Positions 1 to 6,800 of a stretch of DNA of 8,027 bases are shown here, in pieces. This stretch comes from an uncultured Prevotellaceae bacterium (lineage in GTDB: Bacteria > Bacteroidota > Bacteroidia > Bacteroidales > Bacteroidaceae). The position numbers and the translations under genes are program-made. The stretch's first letter is position 1. Every line of letters begins with the position of its first letter. The notes under the pieces were generated by a model. The model worked only from the letters and a program-made list of their open reading frames with translations. It searched no databases and was not told where the DNA came from. The DNA lies in contig CALZJL010000050.1 of the NCBI GenBank assembly GCA_945787625.1, positions 1 through 8,027 on the forward strand, read 5' to 3'.

Positions 1-3000
1 CTGAGTGTCTCGGGGAGTGTGATTTCGCCTGGCTCGACGCCGTCGGGCAGGGTGATGTCAAACTGTATGGCTGAGTAGGTGCCGCTGTTGACGGTCAGGC
101 TGAGGGGCAGCATGGCTGTCCTTCCGAGGCTTGCTTCAAAGTGCTCGGGGACGAGCATGGCTTCTGCTCGCTGCAGGCGCAGACGGCGGCTTTGCAATGC
201 GCGGCTGTCTTGCACGGGGATCATGTTGAGGAGCATGGCTATGTCTTTCATGCTGATGATGTCGTTGTGGTCGATGTCGGCCTGGCGGAACTCGAAGTTG
301 TCGTTTTCGATGCCGAGAATGTGGTTGAGGGCGCAGGCTACGTCGGCTGTGGTGATGTAGCCGTCTTCGTTGACGTCGCCGAGGAGCAGCTCTACTTCTT
401 CGTCGCTGAGGTCGTAGACTTCAAGCTCGTTGTAGATATGCTCGGCTCGCCGCTTGAGCCAGGTCTTGGCTTGGGTCGTGAGGCTGGCGTAGTCGCTTCT
501 GCCCCAGACGGTGGCGTCGTGGTCGAAGGTCTCTTTGGCGTAGTCGTAGTAGTCGTCGCAATACTCCAAAAGCTCGGTGAGCTTGCCGCTTTCCATGAAT
601 TTCTTCCACAGGCTGTAGTAGGCTTTCTTGACTTTTTCGCTGTTGTGCATCATGTCTCTGAAGAAGACTGCGCCTTTGTTGGAGTATGAGACGTTGCTGA
701 AGATGTCGGTCTCGGCGTTGTATACGAAGTACTGGCCTGTGCCGTCATATCCGTATGACCAGTCGAAGTCCCATACGGGGCCGAAGACGTATGGTGAGGC
801 TTCGTTGATGACCCACTGGCCGTTGGTCTGGTCTATGCAGGTCAGGGCGTTCTCGTTGTACACGTACCAGCTCTTGGGGTGTTTGAGCTCTTGGTTGCGG
901 GTGAGGTCGGTGACGAGCATGGCGCGTACGAAGGCATCTATGTCGATGCGGTCATAGTAGTCTCCGTCGCTGATGGTCGATGTGAAGGTGTTCCAGCATT
1001 CTTGGATTGCTGTGAAATGGTTGTCGGCAAATTCGTAGTTGTTGATGCTCTCGTCGTCGAGGTCTGGCTCCATGACGTTGGTGGTAACGCCGTATGTGGG
1101 TTCGTTGTATTGCCATGTGTCTGAATAGGTGTCGAGCTGGAGCAGTATGGCGTTGGTCTCGTCGGGGAGGTCTATGCTGTTGTTGGAGAAGCCTACTTTT
1201 TCGGTCATGTTGTATGAGCCGCGGTAGTCTCCGTTGATGTAGAGCTCGACGGGGACGATGTGGTTGGCGGCTACGGTCTTTACCATGTCGGCGAGTTTCA
1301 TGGCGATGGCGTTGGTGGTCATTGAGGCGGTCTGCTTGTTGGCGAGGAGCACCCAGTTCTTGCCTTTCGTCATGCCGAGGATCTTTTGCTTGCTGGCAAA
1401 CTTGAGACGGTAGGGGTTTTTGGGATTGCTTCTGCCCGTGGCGGTGGGACTGGCCCATGACGACCAGCTGCTGTTGCCGCGACCGCGTATGTTGACGGGG
1501 GTTTCGGGGAAGTCGTCGAAGACGCCTGCACCGTCGATGCTTATGGTTGCGGACTTGTAGGTGGTCTTGCTTGTGATGAAGAGCCCGTCATCGGTGGTGA
1601 TGTATACCTTAGGGACGCGATACTCGGAGGTGGTGTTGTCGGTAGCCCATGTGATGTTGATGTCGTAGTTGCGTCCGTATGGCTTCCATGCGTAGCTTTC
1701 TTCTTCTGCCTGGGTCAGGGCTATGGGGTTGTCGGGGTCGGATATGTCCCATATCTGGGCTGTGGTTTGTCGGGTGCTGTATATCTTGAACGAGTGGGGG
1801 GCTACGGTGTAGCGTACGACTCCGCCTTCGTAGCGGTTGCGGGTGCGCTTGCTGACTTGCTCTACGCCGTCGATGTATACACCGGCGTCTTCGCTGTCGG
1901 TCTTGAACGAGGCTGTGAGTCGCTTGCCTATGGCTGCGCGTATGTTGAGCTCGAACTGTGAGGGGGGGGTGTAGATGGTGTCCTGACCTTCCACTCTGAA
2001 GTAGATGACGTCTTTCTGGAGCTGGTCGTTGTATTTGTTGTTGAACTTGAAGCTGGTAAGTCTTGGCAGCTTTGTCTCATGGCCTGAGAAGGTGTTGGCG
2101 GTCTGCTCTATCTCGTAGCTCTTGTATGAGAAGGTCTGACCGTCGGTGGTGGTGATGGTAAGATTGCCTGCATCGTCGCGTGTCTGGCTCGCGATGACAT
2201 TGGTGGGGAAGGCGTCAAGGCTGCCATTGGCTTTGAAGAGGAAGAGGGTGTCGGTCTCGACTGATGTGCCTCCGCCTGGGGTGTATGCTTCTACGGTACA
2301 GGTGGCATACTGTCCGCTGCCGTCGGTGGCGGAGACGGTGATGGTGGCTGTGCCTTCGGACTCGGCGGTGATGGTGCCGTCGAGGATTGATGCTACGCTG
2401 GCGTTGCTCGTGGACCAGGTGACGGTCTTGCGGCTTGCATTGGCGGGCAATATCGTGGCATTGACTTTGTATGACTGACCTACTGGTATGCGAAGCGCGG
2501 TGTGGTCGAGGGTTATGCTCTCAACGAGTGTGCTGCCTCCGACTGATACTTCTATTATCTGCCAGGCGGAGTTTGAACTCCGGCTCGTGGGTAGGTCGGT
2601 CCAGCCTGCCATCGTGGGGTATGGAAAGGTGGTGACTTGGGAGGGATTGTTGCAGTCCATGTAGTAGCCACTGTAGGACTGGTGAAACCAGAACCAGTTT
2701 GTCTCGCCGTCTACGGTGCCGTAGTCCATAGAGTAGTCGGCAGTGGTGGTGGTGCCGAGATTGTCGCCCTTGACTAACTCTCCGAAATATTCGCCTGTGA
2801 GGGCGGACTGGATACTTATTGACTTGCCGTCGACGTCTGCAAACTTGAAGAGGTATTTCGCTACTTCGCTATATTTCTTGCCGTCTATCTCGACATTGCT
2901 TGAGAGCTCTGCCATGATGGGGTATATGGTCGAGCCATAGTAGCCATATTCATTTTGCACAAACAGATAGGTGGAGTGTCCGCCGTTGAGCAGTACGTAG

Positions 3001-3620
3001 TATTTGTCGAAACTTATCTCCGATACTGGGGAGAGGAGGCTCACTGCCTGGTCGTCATCGGGTGTGTCTGATGGGTCTGTACCGCCGCTGGATTCGCCCG
3101 TCAGGACGCTGTTTCCATTTTGGTCGAAGATGTTGTATTGGTTGTTGGTGTCGTTGTAGTTTGTACTCTGATAACATGCAACGCGCTTTGACGAGCGGGT
3201 GTTCCATACATAGTTTGGATTTGCCAGACTCATGATGATAATGCTGCCGTTATACTCCTCGAGTGTCCAACGCTGGTTGTCGTCTTGGACTTGGGTCACC
3301 AAATTCATATTCCTCAGAGCGTCGTAGTCATCACTCCACGAAACATATTTCTGAGACTTTGCGTTGCGTATGGTGTAGCCTTCGCCGTCTTTTGTGATAA
3401 TCCAGTAGCCATCGTCGGCTGGGGTGTTGCCAGAGACGTAGGTCATCAAGAAATTTGACCCGTGATTTTCACCAAGTGCTACGTAGCCTGCGGGGTCCTG
3501 GTTGCAGGTGATGTAGTACGTCTTGCCCGACTCGATATTAATCTCTGCCAAGGCTGTCAAGGGCAGGGCCATGAGCAGCAGATAGAGGCACAGCCTCATG
3601 TGGTGTAGGAAAGGGGTCAT
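1..3620 (-). CDS. Secreted multidomain CotH-kinase-family protein with lectin-like, Big_2, dockerin and cohesin-like modules (3' end outside window)
   Basis: The frame is open from ATG at 3618-3620 to the left edge: 1206 codons with no stop, so the C-terminus is missing. Visible in order are a signal peptide (1-25), a lectin-like module (about 26-170), an acidic Ser/Gly/Asp linker (172-193), a second lectin-like module (about 200-358), a Big_2 Ig-like domain (about 366-446), a beta-rich stretch I cannot name (455-660), a CotH domain (about 668-960), a helical segment, a dockerin-like pair (1079-1136) and the start of a cohesin-like domain (from about 1163). CotH hallmarks are RGRGNSSW (712-719), KNPYRLKF (734-741), GKNWVLLAN (753-761), VELYINGDYRG (791-801) and GPVWDFDW (947-954). 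CotH of Bacillus is an atypical protein kinase acting on spore-coat proteins; the target here is unknown. An in-frame ATG at 3599 (Met8) is an alternative start. It lies 235 bases downstream of the galactosidase gene, on the same strand. Family assignment is firm; function is inferred. Confidence 0.88.
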   Translation of the reverse strand, partial: MTPFLHHMRLCLYLLLMALPLTALAEINIESGKTYYITCNQDPAGYVALGENHGSNFLMTYVSGNTPADDGYWIITKDGEGYTIRNAKSQKYVSWSDDYDALRNMNLVTQVQDDNQRWTLEEYNGSIIIMSLANPNYVWNTRSSKRVACYQSTNYNDTNNQYNIFDQNGNSVLTGESSGGTDPSDTPDDDQAVSLLSPVSEISFDKYYVLLNGGHSTYLFVQNEYGYYGSTIYPIMAELSSNVEIDGKKYSEVAKYLFKFADVDGKSISIQSALTGEYFGELVKGDNLGTTTTADYSMDYGTVDGETNWFWFHQSYSGYYMDCNNPSQVTTFPYPTMAGWTDLPTSRSSNSAWQIIEVSVGGSTLVESITLDHTALRIPVGQSYKVNATILPANASRKTVTWSTSNASVASILDGTITAESEGTATITVSATDGSGQYATCTVEAYTPGGGTSVETDTLFLFKANGSLDAFPTNVIASQTRDDAGNLTITTTDGQTFSYKSYEIEQTANTFSGHETKLPRLTSFKFNNKYNDQLQKDVIYFRVEGQDTIYTPPSQFELNIRAAIGKRLTASFKTDSEDAGVYIDGVEQVSKRTRNRYEGGVVRYTVAPHSFKIYSTRQTTAQIWDISDPDNPIALTQAEEESYAWKPYGRNYDINITWATDNTTSEYRVPKVYITTDDGLFITSKTTYKSATISIDGAGVFDDFPETPVNIRGRGNSSWSSWASPTATGRSNPKNPYRLKFASKQKILGMTKGKNWVLLANKQTASMTTNAIAMKLADMVKTVAANHIVPVELYINGDYRGSYNMTEKVGFSNNSIDLPDETNAILLQLDTYSDTWQYNEPTYGVTTNVMEPDLDDESINNYEFADNHFTAIQECWNTFTSTISDGDYYDRIDIDAFVRAMLVTDLTRNQELKHPKSWYVYNENALTCIDQTNGQWVINEASPYVFGPVWDFDWSYGYDGTGQYFVYNAETDIFSNVSYSNKGAVFFRDMMHNSEKVKKAYYSLWKKFMESGKLTELLEYCDDYYDYAKETFDHDATVWGRSDYASLTTQAKTWLKRRAEHIYNELEVYDLSDEEVELLLGDVNEDGYITTADVACALNHILGIENDNFEFRQADIDHNDIISMKDIAMLLNMIPVQDSRALQSRRLRLQRAEAMLVPEHFEASLGRTAMLPLSLTVNSGTYSAIQFDITLPDGVEPGEITLPETL
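3..134 (-). other. Start of a cohesin-like beta-sandwich domain (truncated by window edge)
   Basis: Residues 1163-1206 read LGRTAMLPLSLTVNSGTY followed by SAIQFDITLPDGV. This is the opening of the cohesin-like fold, in which the phrase of the type 'a-x-QFDI-x-LP-x-GV' is characteristic. Only the first strands are in view, so whether the domain is complete or can bind a dockerin cannot be judged. Confidence 0.6.
213..386 (-). other. Type I dockerin-like pair of calcium-binding repeats
   Basis: Residues 1079-1136 hold two F-hand-like repeats. The first is GDVNEDGYITTADV, with putative calcium ligands Asp1082, Asn1084, Asp1086 and Asp1093 followed by the helix ACALNHILG. The second is ADIDHNDIISMKDIAMLLNMI, with Asp1115, Asp1117, Asn1119 and Asp1126. 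Dockerins bind cohesins to assemble extracellular complexes; in Bacteroidales they also occur as C-terminal modules with no known cellulosome. Confidence 0.85.
741..1619 (-). other. CotH-kinase-like domain
   Basis: Residues about 668-960. The Gly/Arg-rich RGRGNSSW, KNPYRLKF, LGMTKGKNWVLLAN, ELYINGDYRG and Glu807-Lys808 match the N-terminal half of CotH domains. RNQELKHPKSWYVY (908-921) and FGPVWDFDW (946-954) match the C-terminal half, with Asp951 and Asp953 forming the acidic pair expected at the metal/nucleotide site. After VLLAN the segment reads KQTASMTTN, whereas CotH proteins as I remember them usually have an Asp and an Arg before the Asn, so activity is uncertain. Confidence 0.85.
2283..2525 (-). 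other. Big_2 (bacterial Ig-like group 2) domain
   Basis: Residues 366-446 show the classic Big_2 pattern: an opening strand VESITLDHTALRIPVGQSYK, then ATILPANAS, TVTWSTSNASVASI, and GTITAESEGTATITVSA. Such domains act as stalks or spacers in surface and secreted proteins, here between the lectin-like region and the CotH region. Confidence 0.9.
2547..3545 (-). other. Two tandem lectin-like (probable beta-trefoil) modules of the CotH-family protein
   Basis: Residues 26-170 begin SGKTYYITC and carry the spaced aromatic/Gly pattern of ricin-like repeats (YVALG, GYWII, QKYVSW, QRWTLEEY, YVWNT). Residues 200-358 repeat the theme more loosely (KYYVLLNGG, SISIQSALTGEYF, YYMDCNN, AWQIIEV). An acidic low-complexity linker (172-193) separates them. 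The likely role is binding a carbohydrate or a surface ligand. The second module is the weaker call and could be another small beta fold. Confidence 0.55.
3546..3620 (-). other. Signal peptide of the CotH-family protein
   Basis: Residues 1-25 have a short N-region with His and Arg (MTPFLHHMR), a Leu-rich core (LCLYLLLMALPL) and an Ala-x-Ala-type end (TALA before Glu26), as expected for signal peptidase I and Sec export. No lipobox Cys follows, so a lipoprotein is unlikely. Starting at Met8 (ATG at 3597-3599) would leave an 18-residue signal that also looks workable. Neither start has a Shine-Dalgarno sequence, which is normal in Bacteroidetes and so does not decide between them. Confidence 0.82.
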
Positions 3621-3627
3621 AATTTTT

Positions 3628-3733
3628 GAGGTTATAAGGTTATTTTTAAGGTTTTGAGGTCGCTTCGCTGGTGAGGTTTTTAGGTTTTGAGGTTATTTTT
3701 GAGGTTGTAAGGTCGCTTCGCTGGTGAGGTTTT
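3628..3733 (+). repeat. Tandem repeat: two 53-bp units plus a partial third
   Basis: Unit 1 is 3628-3680 and unit 2 is 3681-3733. By hand alignment they differ at six of 53 positions, all in the octamer-rich left part. The right 24 bases (3657-3680 and 3710-3733), containing GGTCGCTTCGCTGGTGAGG, are identical. A partial third unit continues from 3734 (AAGGTTATGAGGTTATTTTT) and then decays. Each unit is itself composed of RAGGTTNT octamers interrupted by TTTT and by the GC-rich GCTTCGCTGGT segment. Confidence 0.92.
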
Positions 3734-3840
3734 AAGGTTATGAGGTTATTTTTTGAGGCTTTAAATGTCCATTTAAGAGTTGTTTAATGAGTTTTTATGG
3801 TTAATATTAAGGTCATATCAACCTCATAACCTTAAAACCT
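3727..3840. repeat. Perfect 21-bp inverted repeat flanking a 72-base core
   Basis: The plus-strand segment 3727-3747 is the exact reverse complement of 3820-3840, and both flanking positions mismatch. The arms consist of the local octamers, so this pairing is the best-matched stretch between the two oppositely oriented arrays. In a minus-strand transcript it could form a 21-bp stem with a 72-base loop. The T-run of a canonical terminator is absent after the stem. Confidence 0.88.
3761..3776. repeat. Short palindrome TTAAATG-TC-CATTTAA
   Basis: Two perfect 7-base arms are separated by two bases, inside the unique core between the inverted octamer arrays. Its size and AT-richness would suit a dimeric regulator's operator, but no regulator gene is in view and chance is possible in AT-rich DNA. 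A second perfect palindrome, TTAATATTAA, lies at 3801-3810. Confidence 0.45.
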
Positions 3841-3861
3841 TAAAACCTCAAAACCTTAAAA
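3822..3861 (-). repeat. Five tandem octamers (TTTTRAGG) in opposite orientation, overlapping the galactosidase stop codon
   Basis: On the minus strand the octamers are TTTTAAGG (3854-3861), TTTTGAGG (3846-3853), TTTTAAGG (3838-3845), TTTTAAGG (3830-3837) and TTATGAGG (3822-3829). They are the reverse complement of the octamers in the tandem repeat on the other side of the gap. The first octamer contains the last sense codon (TTT, Phe) and the TAA stop of the galactosidase gene. Confidence 0.9.
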
Positions 3862-6800
3862 TCCAACTATCTTTCGCCCTTCTGACACATACACTCCCGT
3901 AGGTAGGGATTTTGTGTCGGAGCTGCGCATTATCCTACGTCCTTGCAGGTCATAGATTGGCTCTGATGATGCCTTGGAGTCGGCTCCTATCACGTCGCTG
4001 ATGCCCGTGGGGTCGTAGTCGCCGACGGGGGTGAAGCGGAGCGTGTAGGTATAACTGCCTGAGGTGGGCAATTCGTATTTGCTCATAACTCCGGCTCCAC
4101 ACGAGCCGTTGCCTATGCCGCGCTGCAAATAGTCGAAGTGTGCGTAGACGGCATCTGACGGGGTCATGTCCCACTGATGGCGGATTGTGTGCATGTAGGT
4201 GTCTTTATAGTTGTCGAGAGTCATGTGGACTTGTCCTTCTGTGTCTATGCGTACTCCTTTGCCTTTGTCATCGCAGAGGGTAATCATACGGAGGTCCTGA
4301 CGGTCTCCACTGGTCTGCGGCTTGACGTAGTCTACGTGGTATTCTCTCACGGGCAGACTGTAGAGTCCGAGGTCGCTGCCTGTCTTGCGGTCTACGGTGT
4401 TGGAGCGAGGTCCACGGGCGTAGTACTGGGTGTTGCATAGCTCGGGGTTGAAGCTCATGTCAAGGCCTATGCGGCGCATATTGCTTGCGGCTACTGGGGT
4501 GTAGGTTGCCTTGAGGTCGACTATGCCGCATTGGTATACTTTGTATACGAAGGTATAGTTGCACCATGTGCCTGTGCCTCGCTGTGTGATTGTGGCATAC
4601 GTGGCGTCGTCTGCGAGCTTCACGCTGACGGTCTTGGTGGTGATGCCGTTGGAGTCGTCGTACCGTGGGTCTGTTCCGTAGGGGGCGTCATTTTCTATCC
4701 AGCGGTAGTTGCTGTATTCTGGGGCTGAATTGCTCTCGATGATGTTCACGCCGTTCATTGCCCACTCTGTGATGCCTCTGTTGGTGCCTGTCGTGGCGAC
4801 GGATATGTTTATCAGATCGTTGCTCAGCACTCCGGATGTGTATGTCAGCGGCTGACCGTAATTGATGGGCTCTGGCAGGGTGCCTCGCTCTTGGAGTGTG
4901 TATTGTGTTTGGGCGATGGGGTAGAGTGCTTCGCACCACGGGGTAGCTTCGGGCACACATATTGCTACGTTGAGGAGGTATTCTGCGCCTGTCTCGTATG
5001 TGGTTGTGTGGGGTATGGTGATTTCGGTGGCAGAGGCATCTGACAGGGTTGAGATGGCTGGCAGCACTTCTGTGCCGCTTTGCACTTCTTCGCCGTTTTT
5101 CAGGACTGTATATTTCAGGACGTAGCCTTCCAGATTGAGTGTCTCATAGTCTTGCTTCAGGGAGAGCACTCCGTCTTCCATCTTTACGAACTTGACGTAC
5201 TGGTATACGCGGCGTACTTCGTCGAGCTTGCCTGTCCAGGTGCGGTCTGCGGTAATGATGCCGTTGTTGACAAAATTGCCTTGTGTAGGACCGCCGTAGT
5301 CTATGCCGTAGCGGTATTTGTTGAATCCGTTGAGTTTGTACTCGCCGTTCTTGATGTCCTGGGCGTCTACGATGGCTTGGTCTACCCAGTCCCAGATGCA
5401 GCCTCCCATGCCATTGCGGCTTGCTTCCATAACGTCCCAGTACTCCTGGAGATTGCCTACGGAGTGTCCCATGGCGTGGGCGTATTCACACATGAAGTAG
5501 GGCTGGTTTTTGTTGTCGACGTCTGTCTCGACGGTTGGTACGTCGAGATACATGACGCTGAATATGTCTGAGGGACTCGTGCCTGCGCGGCTTGCTCCTT
5601 CGTAGTGTATGGGGCGTGAGTCGAGGGCTCGCGCTGCATCGTAGGCGTGATTGAAGTTCTGGCCGCCGTTGCTCTCGTTGCCGAGACTCCAGCTTACGAT
5701 GCTGGGGTGGTTGCGGTCGCGAAGCACCATGCGCTCTACGCGGTCTACGATGGCTGCACGCCATGTGGGGGAGGTGTGTATCTTGCCGTTGTCTGTCCAG
5801 TTCTTGTGGAACTCTACGTCGGCTTCGTCCATCATGTATAGTCCGAGGTAGTCCATCATGGCATTCATCTTTGGACTTCGCGGATAGTGGGAGGTGCGTA
5901 CACAGTTGACGTTGGCTTGCTTCATCATCGTGAGGTCTTTCCACATGGTCTCGATGTCCATCGTCCTGCCGAGGGTGGGGTGGGTGTCTTGGGTGTTGAC
6001 GCCTTTGAGCAGGGTGCGGCGATTGTTGACGAGGAATTGCTTGTCGCGAATCTCTGCCTTGCAGAAGCCGTATTTGGTGGCAAAGGCTGACTCCTCTGTC
6101 TCTGCGCTGCCGTCGCGCTGTGCTATCTCTACGGTGTAGAGACATGGATTGTCGCTTGTCCACAGGATTGGCTTTGCTACTTCGAAGTCTAACCTCAGTG
6201 TCTTGCCCGGCTCGCCTTCGAAGTCTACCGTGGAGGTCTTGGTCTCTACTGTGTTGCCTGTGGGGTCGATGAGACGCACTTCGTACGATTTGGTGGCTGT
6301 AAGTGCGTCGCGATTGTCGAGGGTGAGCTCTACGCTGAGCAATGCTGACGACATGTCGTCGGCGTACGTTGCTCGTATGCAATGGTCGCGTACGAAGACT
6401 TTGGGTACTGAAACGAGGTATACATCGCGGTGTATGCCACTCATGTGCCACATGTCCTGCCCTTCGAGGTATGATCCGTCTGTCCATCTTATCACTCGCA
6501 CCGAGATGTTGTTCTCGCCTGTGCGTACGTGGGGCGTGATGTCAAACTCTGCGTCCATGTTGCCGCCTTGGGTATATCCTACCCACTTGCCGTTGACCCA
6601 TACGTAGGCTGCGGAGTATATGCCGTCGAAGTGTAGCAGTACGCGTTCGTTTTCCCAGCCTTCGGGCAGGGTGAAATTGCGTCGATAGCTGCCTACGCTG
6701 TTGTCAAGTCCGCTCTTCATATTGATGTATGGTGGTTGGTCTGCGAAGGGATATTCTACGTTGATATAGAGGGGTTTGCCCCAGCCTTGCATTTCGAGAC

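Larger units (their letters stand above)
3621..3855. other. Repeat-filled, AT-rich intergenic region between the two large genes
   Basis: This 235-base gap holds no open reading frame of note. Nearly all of it is built from variants of one octamer: TTWTRAGG reads on the plus strand over 3628-3760 and on the minus strand over 3822-3861. A unique core of about 72 bases lies between (3748-3819). I see no Bacteroidetes-type promoter (TTG about 20 bases before TAnnTTTG) on the minus strand ahead of the CotH-family start, and no stem followed by a T-run that would make a standard terminator. Confidence 0.8.

Noticed and set aside
141..689. Plus-strand reading frame of 182 codons
   Set aside because: It is antisense to the dockerin and CotH C-terminal region, and its Val/Asp/Glu-rich translation is the mirror of GAC, AAC and TAC codons. 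The minus-strand frame has clear domain motifs.
952..1458. Minus-strand reading frame of 168 codons
   Set aside because: It is an alternate phase of the CotH domain; the Arg/His/Gln-rich translation is unlike any protein family, while the overlapping frame gives the CotH motifs.
3546..3620. Lipoprotein signal on the CotH-family protein
   Set aside because: The only Cys in the signal (residue 11) lies inside the hydrophobic core, not at the end of it, and the cleavage-site region TALA-Glu has no Cys.
3628..3733. CRISPR-like direct repeats
   Set aside because: The 53-bp units abut without spacers, drift within the unit and number only two and a part. No cas gene is in view.
3621..3760. Promoter for the CotH-family gene
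   Set aside because: I found no TAnnTTTG element with an upstream TTG on the minus strand. The T-rich and A-rich patches belong to the octamer repeats.
3727..3840. Rho-independent terminator after the galactosidase gene
   Set aside because: The 21-bp stem is real, but the loop is 72 bases, the stem is AU-rich and no T-run follows it on the minus strand.
5080..5571. Plus-strand reading frame of 163 codons opposite the GH2 barrel
   Set aside because: It is antisense to the segment containing the nucleophile Glu845 and shows no motif of its own.
5486..6487. Long minus-strand reading frame of 333 codons inside the galactosidase gene
   Set aside because: It overlaps the GH2 frame in a shifted phase and is extremely rich in Arg, His, Gln and Ser with no domain, as expected of a shadow of C-ending codons.
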